Source: Mercenaria mercenaria (taxonomy: Eukaryota; Mollusca; Bivalvia; Venerida; Veneridae). Taken from it: a stretch of 64,000 nucleotides of DNA. The translations under genes were made by a program, and so were the position numbers. Location: contig NC_069362.1 of NCBI RefSeq assembly GCF_021730395.1, forward strand, positions 2,480,001 to 2,544,000. The letters run 5' to 3'. Positions 56,301 to 64,000 of the stretch are shown in pieces. How positions within the stretch are numbered: position 1 is the stretch's first letter; each line of letters begins with the position of its first letter. The notes below the pieces were generated by a model. The model was not told where the DNA came from, made no database searches, and saw only the letters and a list, made by a program, of their open reading frames with translations.

Positions 56301-58454
56301 TCTTTTGGTTTTGTTTGTAATTTGGGATTGTTCAACAAAAAGTAATCCTTACTGAATATATCACAACAAAACAAGAGCTGTCCGTAAGACAGCGCGCTCG
56401 ACTTTTCTCAGTGCTTGACTCTGAATTAGAGCTTTGTCAGTAAAAAAAAATCCAAGTTAAAAAGGGATATAACTCTGTCAAAATTCAAATCAGAGTTATG
56501 GGAATTGTGTCTCCTGGTGTAGACTTTGATAGTAAATAACTGTTACGAGTTTCAAGTCAAAAGCTTTAATAGTAACAGAGAAATCTGACTTTATCAAACA
56601 CTTTAACAAAAAACTCTAAGTTATAAAGGAGCATAATTCTGTCAAAATTCGAATCAGAGTTATGGGGATTGTTTCTCCTGATGTAGACTTTGATGGTAAA
56701 TAAGTATTTTAAGTTTCAAGTCAATAGCTTTGATAGTAACAGAGATATTTGACTTTATCAAAAACTTTAACCAAAAATTCTAAGTTAAAAGGGGGCATAA
56801 TTCTGTCAAGATTCAAATCAGAGTTATGGGGATTGTTTCTCTTGGTGAAGACTTTGATAGTAAATAACTATTTTAAGTTTCAAGTCAATAGCTTTGATAG
56901 TAACAGAGATATTTGACTTTATCAAAAACTTTAACCAACGGCGATGCCGATGCCGACGCCGTGGCAAGTGCAATAGCTCTACTTTTTCGAAAGTCGAGCT
57001 AATAACCTGAAAATGCGCCACCCCACCGAGTCTTGAGGATAAAGCACACTAGACATACTGGAATTCATGACTGAGATTCGGCTATATATTTTGCCCCCGA
57101 TTCAGAATTGCAACTTCGAGAAATGGGAGCCTTGTGCTCACCCTTTCAAGCAAACAGCTACCATAACCTTTTAACTTTAAAGCTGGAAATTTATGAAAGG
57201 GAATCAAAAGTTGAGAGGCTCCAAATTAACCTTTCTAAACAGATTTAATTGACTGTAGAGAAAGAAAAAACAGATATAAGTTTAATTAAAAAGTTGATGT
57301 TTAAACCTTATAATTACCGACATAAAAACTGTACTCTACTTTCAAAAACAAAAAAAGACATAAAACTAAAGCTGATGCCTACATACCTCAAATTCTGTGT
57401 CAAACCATGTGTTGTCTACTGGGCATTTACACATTCCTGATCGACTGAAAATAAAGAGATACATATGCAATTTCTTAGCAATTATAATGTTAATGTAAGC
57501 AAATAAGGACAGCTATGGTTCATTATATATATTAATAGCGCTCTTTGATCACAATAAAGTTCTGTCTAACACATTTCAACAAAATTTGAAGTTTGCTAAA
57601 AGTACAACACTAAAATGATAAAATAGTTTCAGCAGATGACATTATATGCGCGATTACTTGTCTATGATTGATGCTTTCTGTCCGAGTTTTGTCACTAAGT
57701 TACAACTTTTCAACACTGCAAATAGAAACTGGAACTAGAATTCATGACAATGTAATTAAGTACTAGTCAAGGAGATACCAAATTCTGTATAGATAACATG
57801 CAGTTCAAACCAAACCATGGCCAGCTCACACATAAAAAACTTATATGTTGCTAAGCTAGAGCTATCATTGAATGTGATTTATACCACTAGACATTACTTT
57901 TATACAGGGAAGGTAACCAATTAGCACAACTTTTTCAAGAGGTTAACAACTGATGCTAGTAACATAAAAATCCTTTCTACTGTTAAGGAGATAAGATGAT
58001 GATACAACCAAATGTTTTGACATGTCTCTCTTGATGAGGTTCTACATCTCATCTTTACGAGGCAAACCCTTCAAGGGGTTTAGAAATTATGGATAGAGAG
58101 GACACAAAAGCTTTCACTTGGGATTTTCATGTGTGAACACGACCTTTAACCTATCACTTAAGGAAATACACTTATGACTCCAATATATAGCCCCTCAATA
58201 CTTCATATTTGGTGGGTATAAAATAACTAACTACATGTACTATTATAACTAAATAGAACTTACACCATTTTATCTACTTACTTTGCAACTTTACGAATAC
58301 ATGTTTCGCAGAATCTGTGTCCACATGATGTTTGCACTGCATCTTTCATCACAGTGAGGCAGACAGGACAAACATATTTTCTTTCAGGGTCCTCATCAAA
58401 TACTGCTTCATATCCCGACACACCTGACTGGCTAGCTGCATCAACTGAGGCCAT
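46818..58454 (-). CDS. TRAF6-like: TRAF6-like adaptor/E3 ligase, six exons, interrupted frame
   Basis: Exons from the start: 58454-58282 (RING), 57444-57387, 56179-56075, 53931-53776 (zinc fingers), 47937-47807 (coil), 47373-46818 (MATH/TRAF-C). Phases agree at every junction. The RING has Cys29, Cys32, Cys44, His46, Cys49, Cys52, Cys65 and Asp68. ELFPDVAIRREILSLKVKC after it is closest to TRAF6. In known animals TRAF6 is a cytoplasmic K63 ubiquitin ligase of Toll/IL-1 signalling; that role here is by family. Exon 5 has an in-frame TAG (47871-47869, residue about 187), and the exon 4 acceptor reads TTTTCGG where TTTTCAG is expected. Either a null allele, a pseudogene in progress, or sequence error would explain this. 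All six exons are otherwise clean. Introns 2 and 4 carry large insertions. Confidence 0.85.
47807..47937 (-). CDS. TRAF6-like: TRAF6-like exon 5: coiled coil with in-frame TAG
   Basis: 131 bp, acceptor TTTGCAG, donor ATTGG|GTATGA. It reads GRREVMASHEKEAAHLHLTC, then ME, TAG, and KVDSQDRQISSLDKTVQELI. The heptad pattern runs through the stop into the next exon, so the exon is correctly placed and the TAG is a true interruption in this sequence. Confidence 0.75.
48150..48786 (+). mobile_element. pearl-like element with three about 188-bp units
   Basis: Starts AACAAGAAGCTGTGC and CTTGATGCCCCCG and ends TGCCGGGGGGCAT, so GATGCCCCC/GGGGGCAT is inverted at the ends. Units carry AAAGCAACCTA(A/G)(A/G)TCC, GGTGATGTGTGAAGATGAGG and ATTGATGCTAGAC(G/A)AAACGG. 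It lies in TRAF intron 4. Confidence 0.8.
50268..50338 (+). repeat. tRNA-like segment
   Basis: GCCGTGGTGCAGTGGTAAGC (A box) and GCGTTCGAATTCCAACGG (B box) at tRNA spacing. It shares the word AAAATCTAACTTTTG with the opposite module. Confidence 0.5.
50757..50848 (-). repeat. tRNA-like segment
   Basis: GCATCGGTAGCTCAGTTGGT (A box) and CTGTGGGTTCGAATCTCACA (B box) on the - strand. A T-stem-like pair TGTGGG/CTCACA is evident. The interval is longer than in a normal tRNA. Confidence 0.5.
53776..53931 (-). CDS. TRAF6-like: TRAF6-like exon 4: zinc fingers (acceptor altered)
   Basis: It reads LLDCRKFPVVCSLCGKSRIN, then CHLNEKSGDC and IPCPYQKYGCQFA. The donor is GCT|GTGAGT. The family register calls for Lys-His-Gln before it, encoded at 53940-53932 right after TTTTCGG, which looks like a mutated CAG acceptor. 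The next usable AG is the CATCAG ending at 53932, nine bases on and still in frame. Confidence 0.75.
53932..54230 (+). repeat. tRNA-like segment plus right half of the 8215-type MITE
   Basis: At 54000-54075 a tRNA-like GGATAGCTCAGTGGTTTGC (A box) and GGGGGTTTGATCCCCGG (B box). Then 54085-54225 follows the right half of the element at 8215-8675: CAGTAATTAAGTTT, TTTCCAGATATCTAAAAAAT, GGATCTGGAGGCC, ending CCT-TTAA. Confidence 0.6.
54231..56074. other. TRAF intron 3
   Basis: Contains the second copy of the 32013 repeat (54490-54605). The rest is AT-rich. An apparent small exon at 55031-55080 is discussed under rejected items. Confidence 0.5.
54490..54605 (+). repeat. dispersed repeat, copy 2
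   Basis: GTGCTAGGGGGCGTGAGAGG ... GAACAGACTCAATCAAA ... TTGGTTGCATTCT, partner of 32013-32145. Confidence 0.65.
56075..56179 (-). CDS. TRAF6-like: TRAF6-like exon 3: first TRAF zinc finger
   Basis: 35 codons, acceptor TATTTTCAG, donor GAG|GTATTC. It reads LFPDVAIRREILSLKVKC, then EQHHKDCSWTGELRDLE. Confidence 0.85.
56371..57003 (+). mobile_element. pearl-like element, CTCGACTTTTC type, complete ends
   Basis: Starts AACAAGAGCTGTCCGTAAGA and GCGCTCGACTTTTC and ends TTTTTCGAAAGTCGAGCT. The terminal word GCTCGACTTTTC is inverted at the other end. Four units of about 150 bp (GGGCATAA(C/T)TCTGTCAAAAT, AGTTTCAAGTCAATAGC). Just before the end is the GGCGATGCCGATGCCGACG block typical of this repeat. 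It lies in TRAF intron 2. Confidence 0.8.
57387..57444 (-). CDS. TRAF6-like: TRAF6-like exon 2
   Basis: 58 bp, acceptor TTTTCAG, donor GAG|GTATGT. It completes the RING (NRSGMCKCPVDN) and leads into TWFDTEFE. Confidence 0.8.
57445..58281. other. TRAF intron 1
   Basis: AT-rich. I see no repeat or coding frame in it. Confidence 0.4.
58282..58454 (-). CDS. TRAF6-like: TRAF6-like exon 1: start and RING
   Basis: ATG at 58454. It reads YVCPVCLTVMKDAVQTSCGH, then RFCETCIRKVA. The donor is GCAAA|GTAAGT. A TTTTCCAG acceptor about 14 bases before the ATG suggests an upstream non-coding exon. Confidence 0.85.
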
Positions 58455-58996
58455 TGCTTCTGGTTACCTGGAAAATGCTGAAAGAAAAATAACAGTATGT
58501 TCAGTGTTTCCAAATTTTTACTGAGATACAGGTCTTGGGATGGGCCTCAATAGGAAAGGCAAGGTGATCCAGTGGTAATGCTGCCTGTCTAAAACATCAG
58601 GGTTTTGATGGAGTCTCCAAATAAAACAAGACTACTCTCAAACAATGAAAGTCCAATGCCCGAACAAATTGCTGCCTTATGAACCACTCTTTTTTTATTT
58701 TGAAATTTAATTGATTTTCTTATGATTTCTTTATTAATGAAGAACCTGCGCTCTCTCATGTAACCTACCATCCATCTTGTACAAAAGGTCTACTTTTAAA
58801 GTCCTTTATAGAAAGCTGGGCAATACAGATGGACAAATGGATGGATAAAGGACAAAATAAAATAATCTGTATGATTCTTTATAGTATACCTATGTCTCAG
58901 GCTTCATAAAATAATCTCCGTGCTTATAATGGTAAAAACTGAGAATTCATCCTTTGTGACAGACCGACAATTGGAGCAACAGACAAAAGAATGGAG
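58455..58996. other. upstream of TRAF start; tRNA-like remnant
   Basis: At about 58569-58622 an A-box-like GGTGATCCAGTGGTAATGC precedes a decayed B box (AGGGTTTTGATGGAG). The promoter or 5' non-coding exon of the TRAF6-like gene should lie here or further right, but I see no decisive signal. Confidence 0.4.
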
Positions 58997-59845
58997 AAAA
59001 CAAGAGCTGTCCATAAGACAGCCAATGCTCGACTATTCGAATTATTGTCGCAGAAGCAGGAAAATATTACCCTAACTGTTAAAATATCTATAGAGTTTCA
59101 ATCCAGTATTTGCACTAGTTTTGGAGATAGTAACTTAGTACATGTAAAACTTTAACCAGAAGTTTTAAGTTCAAAAGGGGACATAATTTGACCAAAATGC
59201 ATGTTAGAGTTTTGGGACTTGATGCAATAAACTAGTTTTATAACCCTGATGGCACATGTGAAGTTTCAATTTAATATCTGCATTTGTTCTGCAGATAGTA
59301 ACTTGCATGCAAAACTTTTACCAGAATTTTCTAAGTCCAAAAGGGGGCAAAATTTGCCCAAAATACATGTCAGAGTTATGGGACTTGACCCAGTGAGGTT
59401 GGTAATTGATCTAGAAAAAGAAAAAGTTCCAAATCTATATGCTTTTAAGTAATAGCTGTATGTACTTGCACGAAAAACTTTAACCAGAATTTTCCAAGTT
59501 CCAAAGGGGCTTAATTATGCCAAAATGCAGGTCAGAGTAATGGGACCTGATGCTATCAACTAGTTTTATAACCCCGAACACATGTGAAGTTTCAATTCAA
59601 TATCTGCATTAGTTTTGGAGATAATAAATTGCATGTAAAACTTTAGCCAGGTTTTCTAATTCCAAAAGGGGGCATAATGTCAGAATTATGGGACTTGACA
59701 CAGTGAGGTTGGTAATTGACCTAGAAAAAGAAAAAATAAGTTTAAAAGCTATATGCCTTTAAATGATAGCCATATGTACTTGCATGCAAAACTTGAACCA
59801 AAGTGTGACGCTGACGCCCGGGCGAGTAGAATAGCTGCATTTTTT
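58997..59845 (+). mobile_element. pearl-like element, CTCGACTATTC type
   Basis: Starts AACAAGAGCTGTCCATAAGA and GCTCGACTATTCG. Three or four diverged units follow, with AAAAGGGGGCA(A/T)AATTTG, GAGTTATGGGACTTGA and AAACTTTAACCAGA. It ends at GACGCCCGGGCGAGTAGAATAGC. A related CGCTCGACTATTCAAAGAAT end lies at 59969-59990. Confidence 0.65.
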
Positions 59846-60337
59846 CAACATTGTCATTTGCCTATTTATCAAATTTTATCTCTTGTACATTTTAAGGTAT
59901 TGCAAAATCCACATATTTCTGGACTATTAGTAACATTGTTGCCACAGCAATGCTGTCAGTTGGCAAGTGCGCTCGACTATTCAAAGAATAGATGTTAAGT
60001 ACTGGGTCAAAATATTACCAGAGCTTTTCAGAAAACAGAACAAAAACACAGATGAGACAAACAATGTACCTGTATTAATGGAACTGGAATAGTCTTGCAC
60101 TATATGGAAATGTCTTATGATATTATCTAAATGTACGTTAAGCCATATATCAAGCAGTTTAGAGGAAATATGGAATCAACGGTACGCAAAACTAAAACTA
60201 ATTTCTTTGTCAAAATAACCGAGCCAAAATCCTTGTCCTAGCTAAGTAGTCTTGTCTACATATGGAGAATAATGATGGTTAACAAGTGGTTAAGTTTCAA
60301 AGCCTTACGTCAAACAGTTTAGACAAAACATGGACTC
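59846..60337. other. no recognised feature apart from a repeat end
   Basis: Apart from the CGCTCGACTATTC word near 59969 I see only AT-rich DNA. Confidence 0.35.
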
Positions 60338-60354
60338 CCTTACAGAAGCAAGCA

Positions 60355-60555
60355 TCTGTGGCGTACATAATGTGTACTTGCTGCGTACATGCTGCGAACA
60401 CAGTAGTACGCCAAATAAGTACGTTTTACATACACCGCATGCTGCGTACATGCTGCGTACTATTTCACAGAGTACACAGCATGTACGCAGGAGACATGAG
60501 TTAACACAACATGTATGCGGCACAGTGATTGAAATTTTCAGAAGTACACTTCATA
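60355..60555. repeat. palindromic minisatellite, left array
   Basis: Repeated GCTGCGTACATGCTGCG(T/A)AC words in both orientations, since the unit is close to its own inverse. Confidence 0.7.
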
Positions 60556-61587
60556 TACACAGCAAGAAAACAGATTTTTCTAGCAACTCTGGTTAGATTA
60601 GACCCATCATGTGATCTCTTTGGAGCATGCCCAGTAATAACTTCCTGTCTATTTGAAAAGTGGAGCTAAAATGAGAACAGTCTCTTAGAGTAAAATATCC
60701 TAAAATAAAGGACTAACATACAGTATCAAAGTTTTGTAAGTTGAATTTGCTTTTTGTATTTTAACTGAATATATATGGTATATATAAAGGAAATATTATG
60801 TATTATAATTTAGGTTATAATTTTAAATGTAACAAACTTGCCACAGCAAAACTTATTCTATATTTAATAAGGTTTAGCAGTATATCACAAAACAACAGAT
60901 TTTTTAGCGAATGAACGGCATCTTGACTCACAACTTATATGTCCAATACATGTTTTACTGTTCTGTCCCACGGAGTTGGATACTTAAAATATTCTAAATG
61001 AGTTGTCCCCCTTTAAAAAAGAATGCCATTTGTAAAGAAATAAATGTAAGCAATTGTCAAAACGATGTTTTACCTAGTTATGTAAAGTTTAAACACTCGC
61101 ACGGTGTTGCAAATGCATTTAAACGAAGACATATAACAGCTTTTTAAAAATGGTGAGTTTTTAAAGGCGCTGGACTGTCCAGAAGTGTACACTGGCCCCT
61201 TCAAGTAGTCCCTTTCCGGAATTCAATACATATATGAATAAATTGACAATTGTTTTGTACAATAATACAAATGTTTTATATGCTGTTATATTTTCATGTA
61301 AAACAATGCTTTCTTTCTATGATTTGATGACGTTTGAACTTTTTTTCTCCGAAGCATGGACCTATACCTTAATTAGTAATTCAACTTCTCTTTCAATTAT
61401 AGTAATCAATAAACATTTTGTTTCTTTTATATTTTGATTTGGCTTAAAAACTTAAGTTCATTACTTTACTTAAAATACATTGCATTCCATTGCCTAAATG
61501 TCTTTGCACAAAGTTATACTGACTGAATGTGTAAAGAATATATCGATGCAAAAATACCAGAAAAGAATACATAATTTGCACCTTGTT

Positions 61588-61905
61588 CACAGCATGTACA
61601 CCCGAGAGCCTATTTGCATGTGAAAAGTGTATGTGCCGTGTACATGCTGTGTACTATTTCTCCGGTGTACTTCCCGCATATTAAATTTCTCCGGTGTACT
61701 TCCTGCGTACTATATATTCGCAGCATGTACGCGGCAGGTAGTACGCAGCAGAGCTCATTTGCATGTCAAAAGTGTACTACAAACGTACTACCGGTGTATA
61801 TGCGGTGTATATCCTGCATACTATTTCAAGTCCAAGAATTTAGTACACATCATGTATGCGACAAGTACGCCATATATACGCAGCAAGAGTACACGGCAGG
61901 CCCTT
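61588..61905. repeat. palindromic minisatellite, right array
   Basis: GTGTACATGCTGTGTACTAT, CGGTGTACTTCC(C/T)GC and GCAGCATGTACGCGGCAGG words recur. TTTGCATGT(G/C)AAAAGTGTA occurs at 61612 and 61756. Confidence 0.7.
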
Positions 61906-61978
61906 TTCTTTGGTAAGGGAACTTCAAATTCAATATTTGAATATATTACATATGTTTTATATGACTTTCTTCATTTCA

Positions 61979-62695
61979 CAAAGGGGTGCGTATTATACCC
62001 CAAACTGTATACAAAGGAATATGGTTCAGCTATTAACAAGAAAATATTTGACTTGATCAATATCAAAAAACTTAATACCAAGTTAACAAGGAACATAACT
62101 CTGTCAAAATTCAAATCAGTGTTATGAGGACTATTTCTCCTGGTGTAGACTCTTGATAGTAAATAACTATTTTAAGTTTTAAGTCAAAAGCTGTGATAGT
62201 AACATAGATATTTGACTTTATAAAAAACTTTAACCAAAAAACTCTAAGTTAACATTGAACGTAACTGTCAAAATTCAAATTAGAGTTATGGGGATTGTAT
62301 CTTCGATAGTTAATAACTATTTAAGTTTCAAGTCAAAAGCTTTGATAGTAACAGAGATATCTGACTTTATCAAAAGCTTTAACCAAAAAATTCTAGTTAA
62401 CATTGAACATAACTTCTTCTGGTGTAAACTTTGATAGTTAAAAACTATTTAAGTTTCAAGTCAATAGTTTTGATAGTAACAGAGATATTTGTCTTTATCA
62501 AAAACTTAAGCAAAAATTCTAAGTTAACAAGGAACATAACTCTGTCAAAATTCAAATCAGAGTCATGATGATGAGGATTATTTCTCCTGGTGTAGACTTT
62601 GATAGTAAATATCTGTTTTAAGTTTCTTGTCAAAAGCTTTGATAGTAACAGAGATATTTGACTTTATCAAAAACTTTAACCAAAAAAGTTTAAGT
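61979..62695 (+). repeat. tandem units of the CTCGACTTTTC pearl type, ends missing
   Basis: About four units with AACTCTGTCAAAATTCAAAT, GTGTAGACTTTGATAGT and AGTAACAGAGATATTTGAC. No AACAAGAG start. The next element abuts at 62697. Confidence 0.7.
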
Positions 62696-62696
62696 T

Positions 62697-64000
62697 AACA
62701 AGAGCTGTTCGTAAGACAGCGCGCTCCACTACTCGGGGATTTGACAGTAAAATGAATATATGTCTGAATAAGACACCTCTACTTTAAAAGGAAGATACAC
62801 CAAGGGGCATAATTCCATCAAATAAACAAATTTGAGTCATTAGGATTGTTACAACACATGCAGATGATGATGATAAAGATATATTTTGAGTTTCAAGTCA
62901 TTATCTTATATAGTACCAAAGTTATGTCCAGAAAACGAAGTTTGTAAAAATTTAAGTATAAAAGGGGCATAATTCGGTCAAAAATACAAATCAGAGTTAT
63001 GGGGATTGTTACCACACATGCAGATGATGATGATAAAGATACATTTTAAGTTTCAAGTCTTTATCTTATATTGCATTAAAGTAGTATCCAGAAAGCGAAG
63101 ATTGCAAAAAAGTTTAAGTACAAAAGGGGCATAATTCTGTCAAAAACACAATTAGAGTTATGGGGTATGTAGCCACACATGCAGATGATTATAAACAAAT
63201 ACTTTTAATTTCAAGTCATTATCTTTTAAAGTACCAAAGATATGTCCAAAAACGAAGCTTTCGAAAAAAAATTAACATGAAAATAATTCAAAGTATAACT
63301 CCTTGGTGACCTTGACATTGGGTATAATGGGCCCAGCCCCTAAACATATTTTGTTTGTATGCTGGACAATGTTTATGTGAATTTACAGTATGATATAAGC
63401 AAAAGTAACAAAGATATGACAGAAAAACAAAGGTTGCCTAAAAAAATTAACCTTAAAAATAGCCTAAGTATAAGACCTTGTTGACCTTGACCTTGGGTAT
63501 AATGGGCCCAGTCCCTACACATACTCTTTTTGTATGCTGGACAATGTTTATGTAAAGTTACAGTAAGATATAAGCAATAGTAACAAAGATATGAAAGAAA
63601 AACAAAGGTTGCCGAAAAACTTTAACCTTAAAAATAACCTAAGTATAACACCTTGGTGACCTTGACCTTAGGTATAATGGGCCCAGTCCCTACACATACT
63701 TTGTTTGTATGCTGGACAATGTTTATGTAAAGTTACAGTAAGATATAAGCAATAGTAACAAAGATATGACAGAAAAACAAAGGTTGCCGAAAAACTTTAA
63801 CCTTAAAAATAACCTAAATATAACAGCTTGGTGACCTTGACCTTGGGTATAATGGGCTCAGCCCCTACACATATATTGTTTGTATACTGGACAATGTTTA
63901 TGTGAAGTTACAGTAAGATATAAGCAATAGTAACAAAGATATGACAGAAAAACAAAGGTTGCCGAAAAACTTTAACCAAGTAGGGTCACGCCGACGCCGA
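62697..64000 (+). mobile_element. pearl-like element with two different tandem cores, runs off the window
   Basis: Starts AACAAGAGCTGTTCGTAAGA and GCGCGCTCC. The first core (62750-63270) has three units of about 180 bp with AAAAGGGGCATAATTC and CACATGCAGATGATGATG. The second core (63290-63985) has four units of about 180 bp with GGTATAATGGGCCCAG(T/C)CCC and GCTGGACAATGTTTATGT. The last bases GTCACGCCGACGCCGA begin the usual GC-rich end block. Confidence 0.7.

Larger units (their letters stand above)
60338..61919. mobile_element. element with palindromic GTACATGC minisatellites at both ends
   Basis: The outer words CCCTTAC (60338) and GTAAGGG (61913) face each other. Inside lie arrays of GCGTACATGCTGCGTAC-like units at 60355-60555 and 61588-61905, enclosing about 1 kb of AT-rich DNA without a gene. 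The unit is itself near-palindromic. Overlapping frames on both strands here (72-166 codons) come from the array. Confidence 0.55.

Noticed and set aside
61627-62127. 166-codon + strand frame
   Set aside because: The N-terminal half translates the GTACATGC minisatellite and the rest pearl-type units. No protein family is seen.

Overview
The window looks like nuclear DNA of a bivalve mollusc, most likely a venerid-type clam. It is AT-rich, its genes are split by long introns, it carries tRNA-derived SINEs of the kind common in bivalves, and it is crowded with 'pearl'-like elements whose cores are tandem units of about 110-190 bp. The organism assignment rests on recognising these families, not on a database search.

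Two multi-exon host genes of innate-immunity type frame the window. On the + strand, 5026-21494, is an NLR-like gene: a Cys-rich N-terminal module, a coiled coil, a NACHT NTPase with clear Walker A and B motifs, and the beginning of an LRR-like region. The splice phases agree across five exons, and one frame shift lies near 21100. On the - strand, 58454-46818, is a TRAF6-like gene: RING, TRAF zinc fingers, coiled coil and MATH/TRAF-C domain, in six exons. It has an in-frame TAG in the coiled-coil exon and an altered splice acceptor. Intron 1 of the NLR gene holds a complete second gene on the same strand (6692-11809), a Crypton-derived tyrosine recombinase of the KIAA1958/ZMYM/QRICH1 type. Intron 2 holds a broken Ty3/gypsy-like LTR retrotransposon.

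Between the two genes (21.5-46.8 kb) there is almost only mobile DNA. The best piece is a nearly whole pogo-group DNA transposon (33619-37602): 24-bp terminal inverted repeats, TA target duplication, DD35D transposase with a single nonsense codon, and a second reading frame coding for a HIRAN-domain protein. Next to it lies an element with long inverted ends built from a minisatellite of about 21 bp. Remnants of hAT and PIF/Harbinger-like transposases also occur. TRAF intron 4 holds a nested stack: a Tigger-like TIR element containing a 5'-truncated LINE, which contains another TIR element carrying two tRNA-like modules. The last 6 kb (58-64 kb) are pearl-like elements and an element whose ends are palindromic GTACATGC-type minisatellites.

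The most unusual items are the pogo transposon with a HIRAN cargo gene, several unrelated TIR elements that each enclose tRNA-like (Pol III promoter-like) sequences, a 2-kb element with self-palindromic GGCCTGGCC ends and a perfect 9-bp target duplication (359-2357), and the disrupted frames in both immune genes.
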